A stretch of DNA of 64,000 nt from Oceanobacillus polygoni. Its GTDB lineage: Bacteria; Bacillota; Bacilli; Bacillales; Amphibacillaceae. A program made the position numbers and the translations under genes. The notes below the pieces were generated by a model. The model did not search any database and was not told the origin of the DNA. It saw only the letters and a list, made by a program, of their open reading frames with translations. How positions within the stretch are numbered: the stretch's first letter is position 1; the number at the start of each line of letters is the position of its first letter. Below are positions 28,153-36,263 of the stretch, in pieces. Where the stretch lies: assembly GCF_008304605.1 (NCBI RefSeq), contig NZ_PIJY01000045.1, positions 255,028 to 319,027 of the forward strand, written 5' to 3'.

Positions 28153-28298
28153 TGTTCAAAAAAGGAGGATAAAAAGGACCGAGAAGTTCGAGGCGGTGAA
28201 GCTTTGAGTACCGGAACGTATGCAATTAATACGCGAGGAACAGAAAAGCAAGCCAACGAAGAAATTCGATGTGTCATTTTTACCGGACTTTTTGAACA
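28153..28298. repeat. Interspersed palindromic repeat, family I, copy D (long form)
   Basis: 146 bp, ends TGTTCAAAAA and TTTTTGAACA. Outer parts match copies A and B (GGAGGATAAAAAGGACCGAG on the left, GATGTGTCATTTTTACCGGA on the right). The centre carries an additional approximately 75-bp block (GGCGGTGAAGCTTTGAGTAC and on). It lies inside the predicted spoIIA leader. Confidence 0.85.
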
Positions 28299-28330
28299 AC
28301 CTTATACAGTTCTTATAAGGAGGAATAAAT

Positions 28331-28684
28331 ATGGGGCTTCATTCAATATTTGATGTAAAGGGTGACGTCTTAATTGTGAGACTATCCGGTGAATTGGATC
28401 ATCATGAAGCAGAATTGTTACGTGATAAGTGGAAAGATATGTTATATGAAAATCCAGTTAAGCATATCATACTCAACCTGGAAGAAGTGACGTTTATGGA
28501 TAGTTCTGGGCTTGGTGTCGTACTTGGACGATATAAAGAGGTTATTCAATTAGGTGGAGAAATGGTTGTATGTTCCATATCTCCACCGGTGAAGCGATTA
28601 TTTGAAATGTCAGGGCTGTTTAAAATTGTCAGACTTGAGGAGAACGAAGAATTTGCATTAGCAACACTGGGGGTGGCTTCATGA
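28331..28684 (+). CDS. spoIIAA: Anti-sigma F factor antagonist SpoIIAA
   Basis: This 117-residue STAS-domain protein, when unphosphorylated, binds SpoIIAB and frees SigF in the forespore. The phosphorylation site Ser58 lies in [12 protein letters not shown], exactly as in B. subtilis. AAGGAGG precedes the ATG. Its TGA overlaps the ATG of spoIIAB (ATGA), pointing to coupled translation. Confidence 0.97.
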   Translation: MGLHSIFDVKGDVLIVRLSGELDHHEAELLRDKWKDMLYENPVKHIILNLEEVTFMDSSGLGVVLGRYKEVIQLGGEMVVCSISPPVKRLFEMSGLFKIVRLEENEEFALATLGVAS

Positions 28685-29121
28685 AAAACGTAATGAATTT
28701 GGAATTCTCAAGTGTCAGTGAGAATGAATCTTTTGCTCGAGTAACCGTAGCGTCCTTTATAGCGCAGCTTGACCCGACAATGGAAGAATTGACAGAAATT
28801 AAGACTGTCGTTTCTGAAGCTGTAACGAATGCGATTATCCATGGCTATAATGGAGAAGCACATCATAAAGTTTATATTACATGTACATTGAATGACGAAG
28901 AAATTGAATTAACGATTAAGGATCACGGAATTGGAATTACAAATGTAACGGAAGCCTTAGAGCCGCTATATACATCTAAACCAGAAATGGAAAGATCGGG
29001 AATGGGTTTTACAATCATGGAAAATTTTATGGATTCTGTTGAGGTCATTTCAACCCCGGAAAAGGGAACTGCAGTATATATGACAAAGCAGCTATCAAAG
29101 ACCAAAACAGTGTATAACTGA
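28681..29121 (+). CDS. spoIIAB: Anti-sigma F factor / serine kinase SpoIIAB
   Basis: This 146-residue GHKL-fold protein has the N-box [13 protein letters not shown]1 DHGIGI and the ATP-lid GMGFTIM. It holds SigF inactive and phosphorylates SpoIIAA. It overlaps spoIIAA by 4 bases and is followed by sigF after 10 bp, giving the standard stoichiometry-controlled operon. Confidence 0.97.
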   Translation: MKNVMNLEFSSVSENESFARVTVASFIAQLDPTMEELTEIKTVVSEAVTNAIIHGYNGEAHHKVYITCTLNDEEIELTIKDHGIGITNVTEALEPLYTSKPEMERSGMGFTIMENFMDSVEVISTPEKGTAVYMTKQLSKTKTVYN

Positions 29122-29131
29122 GGGTGATGCC

Positions 29132-29890
29132 ATGAATGTAAATGTTAAAAACACCCGCCAAAAGGAACAGCTGTCAGATGAAAAAGTGAAAGAATATATC
29201 TTAAAGAGCCAACAAGGCGATAAAGAGGCACGAGATCTACTTGTAGAAAGAAATATTCGTCTTGTGTGGTCGGTTGTCCAACGGTTTATTAATAGAGGCT
29301 ATGATCCAGATGATTTGTTCCAGATTGGCAGCATTGGGCTGATTAAAGCAATCGATAAATTTGATTTATCCTATGATGTCCGATTTTCTACGTATGCAGT
29401 TCCAATGATAATTGGAGAAATACAGCGGTTCATTAGAGATGATGGGAGCGTCAAGGTAAGTCGCTCACTGAAGGAGACAGGTAATAAAATTCGTCGAAAA
29501 CGGGACGAACTAACGAAACAATTAGGCAGATCACCAACAGTGAAAGAAATTGCCGACGCACTGGAAATTTCATCAGAAGAAGTTGTACACGCACAGGAAG
29601 CTGCGAAATCACCACATTCCATATATGAAACCGTTTTTGAAAATGATGGTGACCCGATTACACTTTTGGATCAAATTGCAGACCAGGATACCAAATGGTT
29701 CGATAAACTCACATTACAAGAAGCCATTCAGAATTTAAGTGAACGAGAACGATTAATTGTTTACTTGCGCTATTATAAAGACCAAACACAAACAGAAGTA
29801 GCGGAAAGGCTAGGAATTTCTCAAGTTCAAGTATCTAGGCTTGAGAAGAAGATTCTAGAGGATATGAAGAAAAATATGGATTCGTCCTAA
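29132..29890 (+). CDS. sigF: Forespore RNA polymerase sigma factor SigF
   Basis: This 252-residue sigma-70-type factor has region 2 (DPDDLFQIGSIGLIKAIDKF and YAVPMIIGEIQRF), region 3 and region 4 with the helix-turn-helix TQTEVAERLGISQVQVSRLE. It is the first forespore-specific sigma factor. AGGGTGATGCC precedes the ATG. A terminator follows, so spoVA is not in this operon. Confidence 0.97.
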   Translation: MNVNVKNTRQKEQLSDEKVKEYILKSQQGDKEARDLLVERNIRLVWSVVQRFINRGYDPDDLFQIGSIGLIKAIDKFDLSYDVRFSTYAVPMIIGEIQRFIRDDGSVKVSRSLKETGNKIRRKRDELTKQLGRSPTVKEIADALEISSEEVVHAQEAAKSPHSIYETVFENDGDPITLLDQIADQDTKWFDKLTLQEAIQNLSERERLIVYLRYYKDQTQTEVAERLGISQVQVSRLEKKILEDMKKNMDSS

Positions 29891-29904
29891 GGAATCTTTT
29901 TTTA

Positions 29905-29931
29905 AAACATCACAATTTGTGGTGTTTTTTT
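29905..29931 (+). terminator. Terminator of the spoIIA operon
   Basis: AACATCAC pairs with GTGGTGTT (one G-U) around AATTT, followed by seven Ts. Confidence 0.82.
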
Positions 29932-29963
29932 GTGCGATTTTTATATAAACTTCGCACTAACCT

Positions 29964-30080
29964 AATTGCTTAGTATGAGCAACTATTGCCGTCCGGGATC
30001 GCTTCGGGCGGATGCTTTCCGTAGCGGGGTATACGCACGCTTAATCCATAATTGCAGTAGTTCGCAGTTTCTTTCAAAAT
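29964..30080. repeat. GC-rich interspersed repeat, family II, short copy
   Basis: In the 335-bp sigF-spoVAA gap, GCCGTCCGGGATCG and GGATGCTTTCCG match the reverse complement of 21700-21790, starting with the related TTGCTTAGTATGAG. The far end (CAGTAGTTCGCAGTTTCTTTC) matches the other end of that copy. The middle of the longer copy is absent here, so this looks like a deletion derivative. The rest of the gap holds the sigF terminator and the spoVAA leader. Confidence 0.7.
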
Positions 30081-30225
30081 CGAACTTAGATATTAAGGTG
30101 AATTTAAATCAAGACATTCAAATCAAAATCAAATTGATAAAAGGTTTTCGCACATTTATATGATAAATTTCTTACAACTGACCAATACTAAGTGAAACAG
30201 CTTAAATGGAAAGGAAGTTATTCCA

Positions 30226-30843
30226 TTGGCAGAAGTTATTTATCTTCGAATGAAAAAAACAGTTGATTTAACTACACTTAGACAGCTTCTACTTAAGGAT
30301 ATCGCTTTTATATCTGCTGCGAATATCCATAAGTATAAGTTGGAAAATACTCCTATTTATAGAGTTACAAAAAAAGATAAGAACATTGTTATTATCGATA
30401 GCTTCTTAATCATTGATCATTTAATAAATGAATACGAAGGATTAGAAATTCAAACCTCTGGACCGGAACAAACAATTGTACGTATTAACACAGAAAAAAA
30501 ACGCTTAAACATATGGGTCGCATCATTTGTATGGCTCCTACTTTTCATTGGTACAGCGATGACTATTATGAACTTCCACTATGATGTCAGTATGCAGGAA
30601 GTTCAACAACATCTTCACTTCCTTCTGACGGGTGAAGAAAATGAATTTCCATTATGGATACAAATTCCGTACTCCTTTGGTTTAGGAATTGGAACATTAT
30701 TATTTTTTAATCATTGGTTTAATCGGAGGTTTAATGAAGAGCCTAGCCCGCTTGAAGTAGAGATATATAATTATCAACAGGACCTTAATCATTACTTAAA
30801 TCATCATGAAAACAAGCTAAATGATACAGAACCTTTTCGTTAA
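30226..30843 (+). CDS. spoVAA: Stage V sporulation protein AA
   Basis: This 205-residue protein (B. subtilis 206) has a soluble N-terminal half followed by two membrane segments (LNIWVASFVWLLLFIGTAM and a second around FGLGIGTLLFF). It starts at a TTG with GGAAAGGAAG 8 bases upstream. It belongs to the SpoVA proteins handling dipicolinic acid movement in spores. It overlaps spoVAB by 23 bases. I found no convincing SigG promoter. Confidence 0.9.
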   Translation: MAEVIYLRMKKTVDLTTLRQLLLKDIAFISAANIHKYKLENTPIYRVTKKDKNIVIIDSFLIIDHLINEYEGLEIQTSGPEQTIVRINTEKKRLNIWVASFVWLLLFIGTAMTIMNFHYDVSMQEVQQHLHFLLTGEENEFPLWIQIPYSFGLGIGTLLFFNHWFNRRFNEEPSPLEVEIYNYQQDLNHYLNHHENKLNDTEPFR

Positions 30844-31249
30844 TTTCCTGCAAATACTCATTGGTTTTAGTGGGGGTCTTGCTGTTGGGGCTGGCTTTGT
30901 CGCATTTATAACAGTGCTTGGGATCATCCCAAGACTTATTCAATTAAGTAAAACAGAAAAACTAATAAAGGTATACAGTGCAAGTGTCATCTTGGGGCTT
31001 ATGATGGGAACCTATTTTTCGTTTGCAGATATTAATTTGCATCAGCCTGTTTTGGTGCTTTTATTCTGGGGACTTCTTCATGGTATTTTCAATGGGATGC
31101 TTGCAGCAGCACTAACGGAGGTATTGAATGTTTTTCCGATATTATCCCGTAGAATTCGTTTGGACCATTATTTATTATTTCTATTGATGGCTATTGTATT
31201 TGGAAAGATTTTTGGATCCTTATTCCAGTGGACCTATTTTGTTAAATAA
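30821..31249 (+). CDS. spoVAB: Stage V sporulation protein AB
   Basis: This 142-residue very hydrophobic protein has about four membrane segments (LIGFSGGLAVGAGFVAFI, YSASVILGLMMGTYF, PVLVLLFWGLLHGIF, and a C-terminal one). Size and position match B. subtilis SpoVAB (141). Its start lies inside the end of spoVAA. SpoVAF starts 13 bp after its stop, with none of spoVAC, spoVAD or spoVAE between. Confidence 0.9.
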   Translation: MIQNLFVNFLQILIGFSGGLAVGAGFVAFITVLGIIPRLIQLSKTEKLIKVYSASVILGLMMGTYFSFADINLHQPVLVLLFWGLLHGIFNGMLAAALTEVLNVFPILSRRIRLDHYLLFLLMAIVFGKIFGSLFQWTYFVK

Positions 31250-31262
31250 GAGGTGGAGTAAT

Positions 31263-32741
31263 TTGGGAAATAAAACTTCTATGAAAAAAATATCACCAAA
31301 AATTGAAGAAAATAAAGCCTATATGGAAGATAGACTAGGAATGGGGCGCTCTTTTGATGTAGGATTTAGAGAATTAATTATCCTAAAGCGTAAAATCCAT
31401 ATTTATTATGTGACTGGATTATGTGATACGTCTGTTATACAAGAGATGTTGAAAAAACTCGTCGAAATCAATGATGTTGAAACAAATTACAAAAAATTAC
31501 CAGAAATTATTGGAAATCGTATCGTACATCAGCAAGTTGATCCTGTAAAAACAATGGATGAAGCTGCAGATCAAGTCTTATCAGGTTTAATTACTGTTTT
31601 TATCGATGGAGAACAATTCGCGTTTGTTGTTGATGTTAGAAACTATCCGGGTAGAAGTCCAGAGGAGCCTGATACAGAGAAAGTTATTCGAGGCTCGAGA
31701 GATGGATTTACCGAGAATATTATTGAAAATACTGCCCTTACTCGAAGAAGATTGCGTGATGAAAGAATTCGGAATGAAATGCTAAAAGTTGGCGAGCGCT
31801 CTAAAACAGATGTATGTATTACTTACTTACAAGATATTGCGGATGATGATTTGATTGATTTAGTAAAAGAGAAAATCGACGCAATTGATATTGATGGTAT
31901 AACGATGGCAGAAAAAACAGTTGAAGAGTTTATTATTGGTCAAAATTGGAACGTATTCCCACTTGTTCGATACACGGAAAGACCTGATGTAGCTGCGAGT
32001 CATTTACTCGAAGGACACATTCTAATTTTTGTAGATACGTCTCCAAGTGCGATTATCCTTCCTACTACTTTTTTCCATCATTTACAACATGCGGAAGAGT
32101 ATAGGCAAGCTCCTGCAATTGGTACATTCATACGTTTCATTCGTTTCTTAGCTGTGTTTGCTTCTATGTTCCTATTACCGGTTTGGTTATTATTTGTGAC
32201 TGACCCGAGCCTACTACCAAAGGAATTATCATTTATTGGTCCGAATGAGGAAGGAAACATACCAATAATGATACAGATTATTCTCGCATACATCGGGATC
32301 GAATTTCTCCGAATGGCGGCAATTCATACACCAACACCATTATCAACTGCGATGGGGTTAATTGCTGCTGTATTAATCGGTCAGATCGCAATTGATGTTG
32401 GTTTATTTACTCCAGAAGTGATTCTTTATGTGTCCGTTAGTGCAATTGGTGCTTATGTTACGCCAAGCTATGAGCTAAGTGTTGCCAATAAAATAATGAA
32501 TTTATTTCTCGTTCTTCTTGTTGGCTGTTTCGCACTGCCAGGATTTGTGATAGGGCTTGTAGCAAATATACTATTTTTAGCAAATATCAAGTCACTCCGA
32601 ACACCATATTTATGGCCATTATTGCCGTTTAATGCAAAGGCAATGTCTCACATACTTTTAAGAAAGCCTGTTCCAGATATGTTTACGCGACCAAGTATTG
32701 TTCATCCGAAGAATAATTACAGACGTGGCAAAAAGAACTAA
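31263..32741 (+). CDS. spoVAF: SpoVAF, GerA-type ion-channel subunit of spores
   Basis: This 492-residue protein (B. subtilis 493) is homologous to germinant receptor A subunits. A large soluble N-terminal domain (RLGMGRSFDVGFREL, DGEQFAFVVDVRNYPGR, RRRLRDERIRNE) is followed by four or five membrane segments and a basic tail. I chose the TTG at 31263 since GGTGGAG is 4-5 bases before it; the next ATG (31281) is too far. In B. subtilis SpoVAF with YqhR forms a germination-amplifying ion channel. Its stop lies in a terminator stem. Confidence 0.92.
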   Translation: MGNKTSMKKISPKIEENKAYMEDRLGMGRSFDVGFRELIILKRKIHIYYVTGLCDTSVIQEMLKKLVEINDVETNYKKLPEIIGNRIVHQQVDPVKTMDEAADQVLSGLITVFIDGEQFAFVVDVRNYPGRSPEEPDTEKVIRGSRDGFTENIIENTALTRRRLRDERIRNEMLKVGERSKTDVCITYLQDIADDDLIDLVKEKIDAIDIDGITMAEKTVEEFIIGQNWNVFPLVRYTERPDVAASHLLEGHILIFVDTSPSAIILPTTFFHHLQHAEEYRQAPAIGTFIRFIRFLAVFASMFLLPVWLLFVTDPSLLPKELSFIGPNEEGNIPIMIQIILAYIGIEFLRMAAIHTPTPLSTAMGLIAAVLIGQIAIDVGLFTPEVILYVSVSAIGAYVTPSYELSVANKIMNLFLVLLVGCFALPGFVIGLVANILFLANIKSLRTPYLWPLLPFNAKAMSHILLRKPVPDMFTRPSIVHPKNNYRRGKKN

Positions 32742-32761
32742 CGATTAGTTTAGTTCTTTTT
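32731..32761 (+). terminator. Terminator of the spoVA operon
   Basis: AAAAGAACTAA (32731-32741) pairs with TTAGTTCTTTT (32750-32760). The spoVAF stop codon is part of the stem. Confidence 0.88.
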
Positions 32762-32838
32762 GTTACTTGCGCATTTATGTTTCAATATGATAAAGTATTC
32801 CTATTATTTCATACATTAAAAGCGGGGGACTACATATT

Positions 32839-34146
32839 ATGATAATTAATCATCATCCGTTTCAAACGAACGAAAACGGACATCTTGAGATTGGTGGAGT
32901 AGATACGATAACACTTGCTGAAAAATATGGTACACCACTTTATGTTTACGATGTTTCCATGATTCGTGAAAATGCAAGAAGCTTTGTCAATACATTTAAG
33001 GAATTAAATGTACAGGCAAAAGTTGCGTATGCTAGTAAAGCCTTTTCCTCAATTGCAATGCTGCAAATAGCAAAGCAAGAAGATTTATGTCTGGATGTCA
33101 TCTCTGAGGGAGAATTATATACAGCGTTACAAGCGGGATTCCCAACAGAACGAATACATATGCATGGGAACAATAAAAGCGCTGAAGAAATTGCAATGGC
33201 AATTGAACACAACATCGGCTGCATTGTTATTGATAACTTTCATGATATTAAGCTATTAGATGAACAGCTCAGCGCACAAAATAAGACAATGGACGTACTT
33301 ATGCGTGTAACACCAGGGATAGAGCTGAAAACTCATGAGTACATTATGACGGGGAATGAGGATTCCAAATTTGGATTTAACCTACAGAATGGTCATGCGG
33401 ATCAGGCTTTTAAACAACTGTATAAGCATAAAACCATTCGACTTAAAGGACTACACTGTCATATTGGTTCACAGATTTTTGAAACAGAAGGATTCCAAGT
33501 GGCTGTAGATATCTTATTTAATGAACTTGCTAAATGGAAAGCAGAATATGGCTATGTACCAGAGGTTCTAAATCTAGGAGGAGGCTTTGGGATTCGTTAC
33601 ACGAAAGCAGATCAGCCGTTAGGACATCAGGAATATGTAAAAGCGACAGTACAAGCTGTACAGAAACATTCGGAAGAGCTAGAAATACCAATGCCGGAAA
33701 TTTGGATTGAACCTGGTAGATCCATTGTTGGCAATGCTGGAATTACTTTATATAGCATCGGAGCGATGAAAGATATTCCAGGAGTACGGGAATATGTCTC
33801 CGTAGATGGAGGAATGACAGATAATATCAGACCTGCATTATATCAAGCAAAATATGAAGCTATTATTGCTAATAAACCAATGGAAAGAACTACTAAGGAA
33901 GTTTCCATCGCTGGTAAAGCCTGTGAATCAGGTGATATGTTAATTTGGGATTTACCAGTTCCAGATGTAGAACCTGGTGATATTCTAGCCGTTTTTTCTA
34001 CAGGTGCTTATAGTTATTCAATGGCAAGTCATTACAATCGATTCCCGAATGCTGCAGTTGTGTTTGTTGAAGAAGGGATCGATAAATTAGTCGTAAAACG
34101 GGAAACATATCAAGATGTTGTCAAAAATGACTTGTCCTATGAATAG
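32839..34146 (+). CDS. lysA: Diaminopimelate decarboxylase
   Basis: This 435-residue PLP enzyme of the alanine racemase fold performs the last step of lysine synthesis. The PLP lysine is in VAYASKAFSS, with GLHCHIGSQ, NLGGGFGIRY, EPGRSIV and the catalytic Cys in AGKACESGD plus YSYSMASHYNRF. GCGGGGGAC lies before the ATG. It follows the spoVA operon as in B. subtilis. No lysine riboswitch is visible in the leader. Confidence 0.96.
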   Translation: MIINHHPFQTNENGHLEIGGVDTITLAEKYGTPLYVYDVSMIRENARSFVNTFKELNVQAKVAYASKAFSSIAMLQIAKQEDLCLDVISEGELYTALQAGFPTERIHMHGNNKSAEEIAMAIEHNIGCIVIDNFHDIKLLDEQLSAQNKTMDVLMRVTPGIELKTHEYIMTGNEDSKFGFNLQNGHADQAFKQLYKHKTIRLKGLHCHIGSQIFETEGFQVAVDILFNELAKWKAEYGYVPEVLNLGGGFGIRYTKADQPLGHQEYVKATVQAVQKHSEELEIPMPEIWIEPGRSIVGNAGITLYSIGAMKDIPGVREYVSVDGGMTDNIRPALYQAKYEAIIANKPMERTTKEVSIAGKACESGDMLIWDLPVPDVEPGDILAVFSTGAYSYSMASHYNRFPNAAVVFVEEGIDKLVVKRETYQDVVKNDLSYE

Positions 34147-34229
34147 GCAGGTAGCTATTCTTTCCAATCCAACTAATTAATGATAAAATAGTTTTGGATT
34201 TTACTAAATTAATGAGGAGATGTAATTAT

Positions 34230-34667
34230 ATGTCTAAAAAAGGATATTTTCTATTAGAAAATGGTAATAAAATCGAATTTGAACTTTATCCAAATGAAGC
34301 GCCAAACACGGTTGCTAACTTTGAGAAACTTGCAAATGAGAATTTCTATGATGGCTTAACATTTCACCGTGTCATTCCAGGCTTTGTAAGTCAAGGCGGA
34401 TGTCCAATAGGGAATGGTACTGGATCAGCTGGGTACACAATTAAATGTGAAACAGAAGGAAACCCACATACACATGTAGAAGGTTCACTATCGATGGCAC
34501 ATGCAGGCAAAGATACAGGAAGCAGCCAATTCTTTATTGTTCATGAGCCACAACCACATTTGAATGGGGTACATACTGTTTTTGGACAAGTAACATCAGG
34601 AATCGAACATGCCAAATCCATGCAAAATGGCGATGTAATGAAAGAAGTTCGAGTAATAAGCGAATAA
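34230..34667 (+). CDS. ppiB: Cyclophilin-type peptidyl-prolyl isomerase
   Basis: This 145-residue cytosolic cyclophilin has [28 protein letters not shown] and HTVFGQV, carrying the active-site Arg, Gln and Phe. The start is the ATG at 34230 behind GAGGAG, rather than an in-frame TTG 36 bases upstream. It is a single-gene unit after lysA, as in B. subtilis. Confidence 0.94.
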   Translation: MSKKGYFLLENGNKIEFELYPNEAPNTVANFEKLANENFYDGLTFHRVIPGFVSQGGCPIGNGTGSAGYTIKCETEGNPHTHVEGSLSMAHAGKDTGSSQFFIVHEPQPHLNGVHTVFGQVTSGIEHAKSMQNGDVMKEVRVISE

Positions 34668-34698
34668 CGTTTAGAACACTATTTTCTAGGCAGCTTTC

Positions 34699-35148
34699 AT
34701 GAGTCTTTATTTATTTGCATGCCTTGTCTTGATTATTGCACCAATTTGCACGCTCATTCATGAGCTTGGTCATGCATGCGGTGCAAAATTGGTAAAAGCA
34801 GATCGGATAAAATTATATTTAGGTATAGGTAAAAGACAATGGACAGTCGCATTGTATGACCTTGAGCTAACATTTCGTTCCATATACTTCGTAGGCGGAG
34901 TTACGGAAAGCAAGAGGGACAGGCCTTATAAAAAATCAGAAATTATTTGGATTACATTTTTTGGCCCCATGTTTAATGGCGTGGCTGCAACGATTATTTA
35001 TATCATTCATGAAGTGCATCCGAATAGCTTTTTACAACTACTTTTTTGGTTTAATGTATGGATGGCTGTTGTGAATATGATTCCTTTCAAATTCAAAGGG
35101 AAGCAAACAGATGGATTTACCATCTTCAATTCGATCAGCAGAAAATAA
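34699..35148 (+). CDS. Small M50-like membrane metalloprotease-type protein
   Basis: This 149-residue protein has a zinc motif HELGH (LIHELGHACGAKLV) in its first membrane helix. A middle segment ITFFGPMFNGVAATIIYII and a third helix follow, ending NMIPFKFKGKQTDG, where TDG stands in place of the usual NPxDG aspartate motif. The arrangement matches minimal site-2-protease-like proteins, but the substrate is unknown and the protein is shorter than classical S2P. The ribosome site is weak. It lies 31 bp after ppiB and might be cotranscribed. Confidence 0.72.
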   Translation: MSLYLFACLVLIIAPICTLIHELGHACGAKLVKADRIKLYLGIGKRQWTVALYDLELTFRSIYFVGGVTESKRDRPYKKSEIIWITFFGPMFNGVAATIIYIIHEVHPNSFLQLLFWFNVWMAVVNMIPFKFKGKQTDGFTIFNSISRK

Positions 35149-35223
35149 TCTGTACCGCAATCGTATGATTTATGTGAAAATTGTCAATGCTTGAGAATGG
35201 AAATCTTTATCCAGTACGTATAT

Positions 35224-35258
35224 TTGACAAACACGTTTAATAGTGCCATAAATATAAT
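35224..35258 (+). promoter_or_regulatory. Possible SigA promoter of ribT
   Basis: A perfect TTGACA lies at 35224-35229. At 17 bp spacing the -10 would be CATAAA; a perfect TATAAT lies further away at 35253-35258. Only the -35 is convincing. Confidence 0.35.
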
Positions 35259-35338
35259 ATAAGTATGTATAAAAACAGTTTTCCATGTTCACAGATCATT
35301 TCTTAAAGATCAAAAGGTTTTATTAATGAGGGGTAAAT

Positions 35339-35725
35339 ATGTTAATTCGTTATAAAAAAAATCATGAAAAGATTGCAATGGGTCTATTGTCTTTTATGCC
35401 TGATGAAAAGAAAGACGTTAAAAAATTGCAACAGACCATTAAAGAGTATGAATCCAATGATGACTGGCATCTTCATTTATGGAAAGAGGAAGATGATGTT
35501 TTAGGAGCAATTGGAATTAGGATTGAAAATGGTATTGATGCAATCGTTCAGCATGTTTCAGTTAATCCTTCTCACCGGAATGCTGGAATTGGTCAAAAGA
35601 TGGTCAATGAAGTCAATCGTATTTATCAGAACAAATATGCTGTTAGTACGACGGATGAAATACAGGATTTTTATAATAAATGTACATCAATAGAAGACAG
35701 CGCAGATGCTTCTGATACCCAATAA
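35339..35725 (+). CDS. ribT: RibT-like GNAT acetyltransferase
   Basis: This 128-residue GNAT-fold protein opens with MLIRYKKNHEKIAMGLLSFM, which closely matches what I recall of B. subtilis RibT. The acetyl-CoA loop is seen as VSVNPSHRNAGIGQKMV. In B. subtilis RibT is the last gene of the riboflavin operon and its substrate is not settled. Here no rib biosynthetic gene and no FMN riboswitch is next to it. GAGGGGTAAAT precedes the ATG. Confidence 0.88.
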   Translation: MLIRYKKNHEKIAMGLLSFMPDEKKDVKKLQQTIKEYESNDDWHLHLWKEEDDVLGAIGIRIENGIDAIVQHVSVNPSHRNAGIGQKMVNEVNRIYQNKYAVSTTDEIQDFYNKCTSIEDSADASDTQ

Positions 35726-35726
35726 G

Positions 35727-35766
35727 AAAAACCAGCCCCCTTTCTATAAGGGCTGGTTTTTCTTTT
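35727..35766 (+). terminator. Terminator of ribT
   Basis: AAAACCAGCCC pairs with GGGCTGGTTTT across a loop of about 10 bases, followed by TCTTTT. Confidence 0.92.
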
Positions 35767-35901
35767 AAGCTACAATGTTTTTATCTTACATGAACACTTA
35801 GCAAAGATTTGGTTCTGTTCTCATTTATGGATAACCGTACCGCATCCGTAGCCTTGGTAACTCCAGTGCTTTTCATGCTATATAATTTTTCGGCTATCTA
35901 T

Positions 35902-35985
35902 TTAGAACCAAGCACAACCGACAATAATCAAGAGAATGAACAAAACTACAATTAACGCAAAGCCTCCACCATAACTGTGACTCAT
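35902..35985 (-). CDS. YjcZ-family sporulation mini-protein (27 residues)
   Basis: Reading the minus strand from 35985 gives MSHSYGGGFALIVVLFILLI followed by IVGCAWF and a stop. A perfect AGGAGG (plus-strand 35995-36000) is correctly spaced. The pattern of polar start, Tyr-Gly-Gly-Gly, Phe-Ala-Leu-Ile-Val-Val-Leu-Phe-Ile-Leu-Leu-Ile-Ile-Val-Gly and Cys is that of YjcZ/YhfH-type mini-proteins often annotated as sporulation proteins. It sits in the 538-bp ribT-scpA gap, whose remainder (35767-35901, 36001-36263) shows no other gene. Confidence 0.85.
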   Translation of the reverse strand: MSHSYGGGFALIVVLFILLIIVGCAWF

Positions 35986-36263
35986 AACGAACTTCCTCCT
36001 TTTTCTTCTTTCCAGAAATGTTTTGTGGTAACATTTATCTTACGCTAATAGCTTATGATAAGAGAAAGCGTGTTGTATGGGCGCATATGCTAATCTTTAA
36101 TAACTTTGCATCGGACAATAGCATAGGTGACTGCTGTGCGTACGTTTAATTATCAAATCAAATGATTTTAAGATTTTTATTGATCGTAAAATAACGCTAT
36201 GCTTCAAATTGGAAATAGTTAGGTCAAAAAGGCTTATTTTGTAAAGGAAAGGACGGAACCACC

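Noticed and set aside
30130..30200. Possible SigG promoter before spoVAA
   Set aside because: A CAATACTA near 30182 resembles the -10 but no -35 of the GHATR type is found at the required spacing.
32742..32838. Lysine riboswitch before lysA
   Set aside because: The 97-bp gap has room only for the spoVA terminator and a leader; no L-box core motifs.
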